From Eukaryota sp. TZLM1-RC (lineage: Eukaryota > Metamonada: BaSk clade): DNA of 64,000 nucleotides. Below are positions 42,495 to 50,402 of this stretch, one piece after another. How positions within the stretch are numbered: the stretch's first letter is position 1; each line of letters starts with the position of its first letter. The notes under the pieces are model-generated. The model saw nothing but the letters and a program-made list of their open reading frames with translations, was not told the DNA's origin and ran no database searches. The stretch is taken from contig JAUPSS010000004.1 in the NCBI GenBank assembly GCA_040285825.1, forward strand, positions 496,001 through 560,000, written 5' to 3'. The translations under genes were made by a program, and so were the position numbers.

Positions 42495-44325
42495 CGTTCA
42501 ATAAGCCTAGGTGATGCAACAGGTCTCTACCAATTAGTAACATATTGTTGCCAGGAATGATGGCCAAGCTATGTTTCACATGAACTAATTGGGTTACACT
42601 TCCGAGTCTGAAGCTCAGTGTGCCTTCTGCTGATCCTAAAGACTTCGACATGATGTTGTTTGCAGACTTAAAGTTTATGCAATGGTTAATCTTTACCATG
42701 TTGCATCTCTCTGCTAAATCAACAGTGATGACTGATATCGAAGCTCCAGAGTCGATGATCCCTTCTATTTCGCAGTTATTTATTGAAAATTTCAATTTTA
42801 AATTTTTGCGTGTGACATCTGAGGTGCGAACCATGAAGATATCGCTGTGGGACTCTGAGTCTGGGTTCGAGTCGAATTCATGATTGAAACAGGGTTTATT
42901 TGGTGTTTCTATCGTTGTAGCTGTTTTAAAATTCCGGGTAGTCAAAGGATTAGTTAAGCACTTAATCCACTGGTTGGAGACTGAGGTTTGTTTTATGTTT
43001 GGTGTTATACGTGCTGGAGAGCTGTCTTGCTCTATAGTAAACAAGGAACATTTGTTTGAACGTTGCTTTGATGTATTACCTGTTGGAGAGCTATCTTGCT
43101 CTATAGTAAACATTGAATATTTATGGGAACGTTTATTACTACTAGAAGGGCCCTTGCCTCTTCCTCTACGTCTACCTCTGCCTCTACTACTACTACTACC
43201 CCTAGCCAAATGTGCTCGAACGGCATCTGGGTTGGCATCTCGCCATTGCTTGGATCGCTGGCAATCAGGGTCGGGACATTCGTTAATAGAGTGGCCTGGA
43301 AAACCACAGAATCTACAGAGACCAGCTTTATCTCTTTCTTTCTTAATTTGCGACTTGCTCCTTTTGGTAAGTTGAGCAGGGGCGACGCTGGAACCCGCAG
43401 GCTTAAATTTGCCTATTCTTTTCTTGTCCTTTGGGTTTGCTCTAACATAGTGACCCATATGTTGTTGATAGCTGTCACTGATGTTGGCCTTTTGCTCGTC
43501 ATAGGATCTTGCTGAACACCAACTCATGTATTCAGCAGCAAGGATGTCGACAAATTGTTGTAAAGTATGGTGTTGCCAAACATTGGGTGTGGACCATACT
43601 GTTCTCAGGTTGTCACTGATGGCCTGAATACCAACAGAATCGATCATATGGGTTGCAATTTCCCAGTTTTGAATGCGCTGTAGGAAATGTTGACCATACA
43701 AGGCACGGTCGCTTGCCCTGACGTCCGAAATGGCGGTACTTCGTGAAACTGTTCTCATTAGCCTCACAGTGAAGTCGCCCCAGCGATTCCTAAAGTCCTG
43801 AATATTCCAATTCATCTGGACTCTATATAACTGATTCCTCGCCGTTTCTAAAGTACTATACTGGCTGAGGTGTAAAATTGATTCCCATATTTGTTCCTCA
43901 TCAATGTTGTCGATAGCTGAGATACTATCAGACAAAGACGAAAACCTGCCTTGAGCTCTCAGAGCGGCCAAGCACTCTGGAGTAACACAGGAGGCAATCC
44001 TACGAGGGTCGACTTGAGCAGCAGCTCTGAATCGGTCCCACTCGTGGAGGGGGTTACCATATCTCTGATCAAGAGGGAGGTTCCGGTTTTCTCTGCTTAT
44101 GGATTGAGGAGTGGCATGAGGACGAGAACGTTCCTCAAGTTGTCTTCTTAGTTCAGACACTTCTCTTGCTAGTCTGACTTGAGTAGGATCAGATTCATTG
44201 ATGTCTCTCTCTTCAATGGTCCTCTCAGTCCTAGCATACAGGATAAATCTGTCGATGAATTTCAAGATCCTAAACTGGGTCAGAGATATCGTTGGCTTCC
44301 AGGGTGGGTTTTCTAGGACGACCAC
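42469..44325 (-). CDS. Gypsy II gag (capsid, zinc knuckle) and protease
   Basis: 618 residues. A helical capsid-like part (NPLHEWDRFRAAAQV, LETARNQLYRVQMNW) is followed by a basic stretch and one CCHC zinc knuckle (CRFCGFPGHSINEC), an Arg/Gly-Ser tract, two related ~20-residue repeats around KCSLFTIEQDSSP, and an aspartic protease (GIIDSGASISVITV, with a later ILLIGRDLL-like segment). It overlaps the RT frame by 26 nt, a distance compatible with programmed frameshifting. Upstream it overlaps the preceding frame by about 56 nt. Confidence 0.85.
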   Translation of the reverse strand: MVVLENPPWKPTISLTQFRILKFIDRFILYARTERTIEERDINESDPTQVRLAREVSELRRQLEERSRPHATPQSISRENRNLPLDQRYGNPLHEWDRFRAAAQVDPRRIASCVTPECLAALRAQGRFSSLSDSISAIDNIDEEQIWESILHLSQYSTLETARNQLYRVQMNWNIQDFRNRWGDFTVRLMRTVSRSTAISDVRASDRALYGQHFLQRIQNWEIATHMIDSVGIQAISDNLRTVWSTPNVWQHHTLQQFVDILAAEYMSWCSARSYDEQKANISDSYQQHMGHYVRANPKDKKRIGKFKPAGSSVAPAQLTKRSKSQIKKERDKAGLCRFCGFPGHSINECPDPDCQRSKQWRDANPDAVRAHLARGSSSSRGRGRRRGRGKGPSSSNKRSHKYSMFTIEQDSSPTGNTSKQRSNKCSLFTIEQDSSPARITPNIKQTSVSNQWIKCLTNPLTTRNFKTATTIETPNKPCFNHEFDSNPDSESHSDIFMVRTSDVTRKNLKLKFSINNCEIEGIIDSGASISVITVDLAERCNMVKINHCINFKSANNIMSKSLGSAEGTLSFRLGSVTQLVHVKHSLAIIPGNNMLLIGRDLLHHLGLLNDEGLFMDG

Positions 44326-45100
44326 CTCTTTGTCTATCTCTATCTCTATCTTGTGAACTCGCCATGGCTTCCATCAGTAGAGTGTTGGAATACTGGGGAG
44401 CTATGGGAGTGTTAGAAGGAGTTACTCCTAGGAGCCTAGGGTCCTGGGAAGGAGTTGATGGATCCTGAGATTGGACAACTACATGTTGTTGCATAGTTTC
44501 AACAGTGTCAGTAGTTGCCATTGGCTCATCTTGTTGTTGGTCATCTTGAGGCTCAATGCTCAAAGATGAGAAAACTGTGTCTGTCTCAACTGGGTCAGGC
44601 TCAGAAGTTCTCAATTCTACTGGGTCATGATCGCTCGGATAGTAACTTTGCACATTACCATCGACATTGACCCACAGAAGAGAACTAGAATTGGTGACAC
44701 CAATGTTCTCCTGTACATTCATCAGGGCGTCCCTTAGTGGCCTATTCCTTCTATGCTCCGGACCAAAATATGACGCGCAATGGTCTGGTCTGCGGTCTTG
44801 AAGGTACAATCTTTGGTAGTTCGTAGTGTAAGTGTACCACCATCCAGTCCTGAAGTCTCTATTGATATAAATATCAAGAGAGGCATTGTATCCAGGGCTA
44901 AACCTGGGGAAAGGACATGGGTTACATCGGTTGAGGAAGAGATTCAGCTCATCACCAGCGAAGATCCTCTGTACACCTTCACGAGGAGTTCTGAACCCTC
45001 CAACAGTATCCCGTTGAGGATAATTTGGAGGGGGTCCTAACGAACCGTAAGATTGTCTACTTCCTCCGTTGGGAAGTAGGGACCTATTCTTCTGCGGATC
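44270..45100 (-). CDS. Gypsy II middle gag-region frame
   Basis: Open from 45100 (after a TAG at 45101-45103) to 44270; the first ATG is at 44809. It reads GGFRTPREGVQRIFAGDELN, then a Cys/Trp/Tyr-rich part (NRCNPCPFPRF, GWWYTYTTNYQRLYL), then a Ser/Asp/Gln-rich tail and a basic end (GGRPRKPTLEAND, an AT-hook-like GRP). It overlaps the upstream frame by 17 nt (45084-45100) and the downstream frame by ~56 nt. Without an ATG near its start it is probably read by frameshifting, or the shift is a mutation. Confidence 0.6.
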   Translation of the reverse strand, partial: DPQKNRSLLPNGGSRQSYGSLGPPPNYPQRDTVGGFRTPREGVQRIFAGDELNLFLNRCNPCPFPRFSPGYNASLDIYINRDFRTGWWYTYTTNYQRLYLQDRRPDHCASYFGPEHRRNRPLRDALMNVQENIGVTNSSSLLWVNVDGNVQSYYPSDHDPVELRTSEPDPVETDTVFSSLSIEPQDDQQQDEPMATTDTVETMQQHVVVQSQDPSTPSQDPRLLGVTPSNTPIAPQYSNTLLMEAMASSQDRDRDRQRGGRPRKPTLEANDISDPV

Positions 45101-46313
45101 CTAAAGCCGTGATCATTAACCACTTCTGGACCCCCAAAATGGGGGTAAAAGCAGCAATGAGTTCATTGGGAGGAATCGATGCAGGATCTCCTAGCATTAA
45201 CTCAATACCAGCATTGAGAACTAAGTTTTGAGCTTCAGTTCTCTGTTGGGTAGAGATGAAAGGAGAATCTGATTCCTGGGGTTGGCTTGGGGCTTGATAG
45301 GTGTTAGGCTGTGCAGCACTAAGCACCTGCCAAGCAGCAGGAACAGAAGAAACAACGTGACCTTGCTGAGGAGTCTGGCCAGAGGTTGGAGGGACATGAA
45401 TTACTCCTCTAGTAGGAACTCCCGAAGGAGGAACAGATGGAGTTGAATGGACTTCTGTAGGAGCTACCGTAGTAGGAGCAGAAGTATCAGGAAGGCCTGC
45501 TACAGGAACTTCTTGAGAAGGAGTAGTAGGATTTGGGCTACCAGCAGGGACTGCAGGAGGAGCTGGTTGTTGCGGAGGGCTGCTTTCCATAGGAACTTCC
45601 CTAGAATTAATGGAAGGAGCTTGTTGTCCTTCCCCAGGAGCTTCCGTAGAAGAAGTAGAAGGAACTTGTTGTCCTTCCCCAGGAGCTTCCGTAGAAGAAG
45701 TGGAAGGAGCAACAGGAGCGCAAACAATAGATGAAGAGGAAGGCTCTACCCTCTTGAGCTTCAACAGCTCAGATATCTTGTTGCTAGCCGAGTCAGGGTC
45801 AGTCTGGTTGATGATATACTTCAGATATTCATCTAAAGTACTGAACTGTTCAGGACCTAAAAGGGAATCTTCAACCTCTCCTTCAGAACCAGGGGGAGGA
45901 GAAAGAGGTACAAAGTTTTCCACATTAGAGGGAGGAACAGGAAGACTGATAGGAACCACAGGAACGTCATCCGTAGATGGAGTGGAACCTTGACCCGAGG
46001 GTTGAGAGGAAGTATCACTTCTCTCGCCACCAGAGGGTTGTTCTGTTCCCAACTGAGGAGTTTGGGAGGAAGAACTTGTAACATTGGGTTGTGTAACAGA
46101 ATCTCCGGAGGGAGGAGTTAACACAGGAGGAGGAGAAGCATTGCTTCCCTCGGACCCAGTTGACAAGGGTTGTTCTGGTCCCGACTGAGGAGTTCGGGAG
46201 GAAGAACTCGAAGAGTGAGACGTAGGAGGATCAGTCCTAACAGTCTCGGAGTTGTCATTGGAACCACCCAAAGGTGATCCAATACGTATTGATGATCTGT
46301 GGGGGTTAGACAT
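45084..46313 (-). CDS. Gypsy II first ORF, Pro/Ser/Thr-rich
   Basis: 409 residues. The ATG lies inside the 5' LTR, so the first eight residues (MSNPHRSS) are LTR-encoded. The protein is low-complexity, rich in Ser, Pro, Thr, Gln and Gly, with two near-identical copies of STSSTEAPGEGQQ (residues ~205-235). The end (NAGIELMLGDPASIPPNELI) looks folded and probably continues in the next frame. It is not a standard gag domain; it could be an N-terminal extension of gag. Confidence 0.65.
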   Translation of the reverse strand: MSNPHRSSIRIGSPLGGSNDNSETVRTDPPTSHSSSSSSRTPQSGPEQPLSTGSEGSNASPPPVLTPPSGDSVTQPNVTSSSSQTPQLGTEQPSGGERSDTSSQPSGQGSTPSTDDVPVVPISLPVPPSNVENFVPLSPPPGSEGEVEDSLLGPEQFSTLDEYLKYIINQTDPDSASNKISELLKLKRVEPSSSSIVCAPVAPSTSSTEAPGEGQQVPSTSSTEAPGEGQQAPSINSREVPMESSPPQQPAPPAVPAGSPNPTTPSQEVPVAGLPDTSAPTTVAPTEVHSTPSVPPSGVPTRGVIHVPPTSGQTPQQGHVVSSVPAAWQVLSAAQPNTYQAPSQPQESDSPFISTQQRTEAQNLVLNAGIELMLGDPASIPPNELIAAFTPILGVQKWLMITALGSAEE

Positions 46314-46444
46314 TGAGTATACCTTAAATGTAATTTATTACAAGGGAATGAGGATTTCCCTTGACTTAAGCGCATGGGCGCAATAATACAATAACTATTA
46401 ATAAACTATAAATAAACTATTATAAATATTATCCAAGGCTAACA
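46290..46444 (-). repeat. 5' LTR of gypsy element II
   Basis: Identical by eye to 39081-39235. The element's first ORF starts 24 nt before the LTR end, so there is no untranslated leader between LTR and gene. The sequence right after the LTR (ATACGTATTGG) does not begin with TGG, the usual start of a tRNA primer-binding site. Confidence 0.93.
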
Positions 46445-48189
46445 AAAAGAGAAATTGCAAATGGCACAAACTGATATTTCACATGTTCCACTCTACCTAA
46501 CTGTGCCAAAAGTTCTCTCCATATTTTTTTATCTTCTTTTTTTCGGCGTAGGATAACAGCGAATCAGCGGAATACACTAAACGAGCAGCAGAATTTTTGC
46601 AAACATCAACTGAGACAACATCTACAACATTGAGAACACCATCGGTCCCTGGAGCTACTAAATCTGCCCTTCTTTTACCAAAGGAATCATAAGTTTGATC
46701 TGAAGACAGCTTACGTACTAGTGGCTCAATAAATGCCTCTATATTGAAACTTTTGCACATGTCATATATTTGATCACGAACTGAGTCATGAACAATTGAG
46801 CGATAAGTTATAAAATACTTACAGTTTAAAATATGGGAAAGAATAACAACACTCTTGCAGCGACAAATTAAATCATTTGGTAATGAACAAGGCCATAAAA
46901 AACACATCATTCTTATTGCAGTGGTCCATTGGTGATTATTAAGTAGAAGGCCATAAATGTTGGGAATTTGGGAAATTTGGCAACTTGAGCAACTGTCTTC
47001 AAGATCAATCAAAAAGTTTGCAAAAACGGGATTTTTTTCCTTAGCCAAGCTAAGACGTACAATATAATCCAAGTTTTTTAAAACTTTCAAGATTTTTTCT
47101 GCAATTTTGCAAAAGTCAGTGGTAAGGAGAGCAAGCTTCTTGCAGGAAGTTTCACAATATCAGAGGGGAAACATTTAGCCCATATATTGGGTGAAAGAGT
47201 TTCAATTTCCTGTTGCAAAGAAATAAGATAAGAGCTGCCACAATTTTCAATGAGATAAATTTTTCCAGGAAAACGATTCACAAATTCATAAATAAAATTC
47301 TTTCCACCTCCAATAAAGGCAGCTTTACAAAGGTAGCTTGATTGATGAAAATCAACACCACCAAAATTTGTACAACAAAAAATGTGGCTTCGTAACTCAG
47401 ATGCATCAATTTCCAATAATTTTGTTAAAAAATTGGTTTTTTGTTCATTAAAAATGCGACAAAACTCCAAAGAAATTGATGGTGATGTTGATCTCAAAAT
47501 ATGAGTAAATTTTCCAGAATAACAGATTTTTAGGAAAAAGAATTTCAAATGTTTCTCAATATTTGAATTTTCTATTGATTCGAATTCATTTCCAAATTGA
47601 GTCAACGGAGTCGAAAGTTGGCTTTTGACTTCATCAATATTTCCGAGATAACAACCCAAAAAACGAAAACCAGACTGATCATAATTGATAAAGGGGACAT
47701 TGACATCATTAATGAAAAAATCAATTGGTTCATGGCCAATAATCAAACATTTGCAGATATTTAATGAGAGACCAATATCTTCATAACGCTGTTGAATAAA
47801 AGTTGCTATTTGTTTCAGAATTGTAATAGGAGCAATTACAGAAATGTCATCCATATATGCTACAATATCTATTTCTGGGAATTTTTCTTTCAATTCGCAC
47901 ATTAATGGATGAATTGCCAGAAAAAAAAAGAACCAAGTGGATCACCTTGTTTAACACCTGAAGACGAAACCAGGTCAAAGTTTTCATAGACCAATGTGGA
48001 TGATTTTCCATAAAATGAATAGAAAAAAGGCTCAACTTCTTTTTTTTCTTTTTTTTTCTTTTTTTTGTTCTTTTTTTGCTTTCGCAGCAAAGGTAAAATG
48101 GAACAACGAGATGCAGAATTGAAGATGTAATTAGAATCACTAGAATTAAAAAACACATCCGACGAAAGAGCAGCAGAAGAAGCACCATC
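46445..48189 (-). pseudogene. Family A non-LTR retrotransposon, RT to endonuclease
   Basis: The longest family A copy. Near 47.93 kb is motif B (SSGVKQGDPLGS), then motif C (VAYMDDISVIAP). A thumb region follows (FRFLGCYLGN, KICYSGKFTHILRSTSPS, FIGGGKNFIYEF), then a zinc finger (LICRCKSVVILSHILNC), the RSIVHDSVRDQIYDM segment and an endonuclease-like block (FGKRRADLVAPGTDG, VVDVVSVDVCKNSA). Frameshifts occur near 47.90, 47.09 and 46.50 kb. A T-rich (K-coding) tract at 48030-48075 is odd. The 5' end is truncated within a kinase-gene fragment at ~48190; the 3' end continues at 39080 beyond the gypsy insertion. Confidence 0.82.
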
Positions 48190-48575
48190 AATTCATCTTT
48201 GACTTGGTATTGACAATGTGCTTGGTGCAACTCATCAATTCTGCCAAGTAAACCATCTTTTTCATTATTTAATTCAACTAATTTCTGTTCTCGTTCTGTA
48301 ATAAATTTATTTAATTGTTGAATTTCTTCTTCTTTTTCACTTTCAAGTTGTTGTAATTGAAACTCCAATTTACCATTATCACGGTCAAGTTTCTTTTGAA
48401 TTCTATTTAAATCTTTCATTTTTTCATTCATTTGGGTAAAACAATTTTCCATTCTAGTAATATATTCTTTTTGTTTTTGATCCTCCTTCAGTAACTCTTG
48501 GTTTTTGTTTTTCTTATTTCACGAATATTTTGTTCCAAGGTCTAAATTATTTGTTTTAACAGAACATTTTCATAA
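48190..48575 (-). pseudogene. Coiled-coil part of the kinase/LRR gene, fragment
   Basis: Nearly the same as residues ~316-400 of the intact kinase at 50.4 kb (MENCFTQMNEKMKDLNRIQK, LEFQLQQLESEKEEEIQQLN). At 48190 it is cut by the family A insertion. The kinase and LRR parts are absent here. Confidence 0.8.
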
Positions 48576-48781
48576 ACATTTTTGTTGTTGAGATCTCTTT
48601 ATATAAATGAAAACGGAGGAGATTTTAAATATGAAATAGGAAGTGCTGTTATTGTGCCCTCAGTTGATGATGACCTGAAAAATAAAAAAATCGAAATATT
48701 CCCTCTTGACGATTCAAAATTGTACAAACGGAAGAAATATGTAAATCCTTTGAAGGAATTCTTTTATTAATTATAATTTTA
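48576..48781 (+). other. Unassigned short open segment
   Basis: A frame ending at 48770 reads ENGGDFKYEIGSAVIVPSVD and LDDSKLYKRKKYVNPLKEFF. It looks coding but has no visible start or family, and sits between a kinase fragment and a family A fragment. Confidence 0.3.
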
Positions 48782-49690
48782 TTCAAAACCTACAAATCAA
48801 CATGTAAATAATTCATCCCTCCCAAAACAAAAACACTAGATGCAACTCTCTCATAGTGAGATCCAAGAGAAAGCAAAGCATCAGAAACCATCTTCAACAT
48901 CCCCTTAAAAATAGAAAACACAATTCTATTTTGCCAAAACAATCTGTTGAAATTTCTGCCAGTTCTTCTCTTTACAATCATTTCAAAATCATCCAAAAAA
49001 CGTAAAGCAGTTGGTGCAAGTGAACCAAAAAGGGAAAATACAAATGGATACAAATTGTATTTTGCATGCTGTAGACTGGCCAATTTGGACAAAGGTTCAT
49101 TGAATTTTTTGAATTTGAAATTTTCAGCATTTGAAAAAGGATTATGAATTTCAGAATTGACAAGCCTTTCATTTGAGGCATTACAAGGATCAACAGACAT
49201 CACATCCAATAAAATGAAGCTTCCATCTAATCCCGGTAATAAAACATCACCTCTATTATTCTTATGAAAATCGTCTTCAGCATCAAACAGATTTGACAAC
49301 AGAGGTTCCAAGAAGGATTCAATTCTATGAGACTTACACATACAATATAACTAGTCTCTTACAGCATCATGAACCTTGCTTCTAAAAGCAATAAAATGTT
49401 TACAATTTAACAAATGAGTAATTGTAATTTCTCGAGAACATTCATAAATTGAATAATGAGGTAAATTATCGAATCAGATAAAGGAACAAAATCTCATATT
49501 CAGAGTCCAAGCAGAATTGGTTAAGAGAGTACCATAAACTTGGGGAATTGTTGTTACTAAGGCAGAACAAGTCATATCTGCCGCACATATCTTGTAAAAG
49601 ATTTGCAAAAGCGGGATTCTTTTTCTTGGCCAAGCCAAGTCCAACATCAAAATCCAAGCTTTCAAAAATCTTTGACAATTTTTGTTGACG
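48782..49690 (-). pseudogene. Family A-type non-LTR retrotransposon, 3' fragment
   Basis: From high to low: KIFESLDFDVGLGLAKKKNP, the zinc finger and RSKVHDAVRD segment with a TAG in place of a Gln codon (~49350), then MCKSHRIESFLEPLL and the endonuclease-like block (NNRGDVLLPGLDGSF, LLDVMSVDPCNAS). It ends at 48790. It is nearly identical to the copy at 56.4-57.8 kb and represents a subfamily in which RRADL is replaced by NRGDV. Several frameshifts lie between 49.34 and 49.6 kb. Confidence 0.78.
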
Positions 49691-49695
49691 CTTTG

Positions 49696-50030
49696 ACAGC
49701 AAGAAAAATTGAAGGAATTGAAACATGTTCGCTATGTGATTACAAATTTGCTCATTTGCTATATCGTTGTATGGACGTCTTGGAAAAACTGCCAGGAATT
49801 CTATTGATGATTTTGAAAATCTTGTAAAAAGAAGAATGAAGAAGCGTTTTGATCGCAGTTTGTGGTTCAATCCTATTGTTTTTATTATTTTCACAACAAT
49901 TCCTAAAATGATTTTGAAAGCTCTGATCTCTGCCAGTGCACATTACGAAAACATTGCTGCTGTAAGGTTTGATGGTGTGGAAGCTTGTTCTGAAGATATT
50001 GATTTATAAATAGAATTTTTGAAAATAAAT
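49696..50030 (+). pseudogene. Non-LTR retrotransposon 3' tip, opposite orientation
   Basis: Encodes a family A C-terminus (NSIDDFENLVKRRMKKRFDR, IVFIIFTTIPKMILKALISA, GVEACSEDIDL) on the plus strand, immediately next to the minus-strand fragment ending at 49690. AATAAA follows at ~50024. Confidence 0.7.
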
Positions 50031-50402
50031 TAAATTTTTCTTAAAGTTTTCATGAATGTCACCTTGATTAATAGAAAAATTTTCATCACATCTAAGTACT
50101 TTTTTTTAAATCCTTCAAAACTTTCGGATTTTCTTGAAATAAATTTTCCTGATTAAATTTTTCTTGAATTTTTAGGTGTTGACTGGAAGTTTTTCACTAA
50201 ACAAATAAGTTGGCAAATCTCCCCATGCTTTTTGTTATTATTTTTATCCGAGGACTCGGTATTGACATATTGAAATCTGTACTGTTATTACTATCACAGC
50301 ATCAAAGTTGTTAATTTACATCCTTTATTTCATGATTCAATAGTGTTTTTAAAAAAAATTATAAACCATCACAAAACCAATACTACAAAAACAAAAATTA
50401 AA
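50031..50402. other. Shared 3' flank of PRP3 and kinase genes
   Basis: From about 50160 the sequence matches the 3' flank of PRP3 (compare 23466-23600 and 37127-37230), although no PRP3 codons remain. It then runs into the kinase 3' flank. This indicates that the kinase once faced a PRP3 copy here too. Confidence 0.5.

Larger units (their letters stand above)
39081..46444 (-). mobile_element. Ty3/gypsy LTR retrotransposon II, both LTRs
   Basis: 7,364 bp with two direct 155-bp LTRs (39081-39235 and 46290-46444) that I read as identical, a 4-bp target duplication AAAA, and a polypurine tract next to the 3' LTR. Internal frames on the minus strand run: Pro/Ser-rich ORF, gag-like ORF, gag/protease, RT-RNase H-integrase, integrase end. 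The frames overlap by short distances, so several frameshifts would be needed for one polyprotein, and the integrase also has a stop codon. It lies inside a family A non-LTR element. Confidence 0.93.

Noticed and set aside
40167-42504. Several plus-strand frames of 75-100 codons across the gypsy II pol gene
   Set aside because: The minus strand encodes RT, RNase H and integrase with all catalytic motifs, so these are shadows.
45447-45993. Plus-strand frames opposite the first ORF of gypsy II
   Set aside because: They are complements of low-complexity Pro/Ser codons, Arg/Ser or Gly/Glu-rich, with no independent support.
48030-48075. The long T-rich tract as a terminator or poly(A) tail
   Set aside because: It lies inside the family A reverse transcriptase region, before motif B in reading direction, and not at an element end; more likely slippage expansion.
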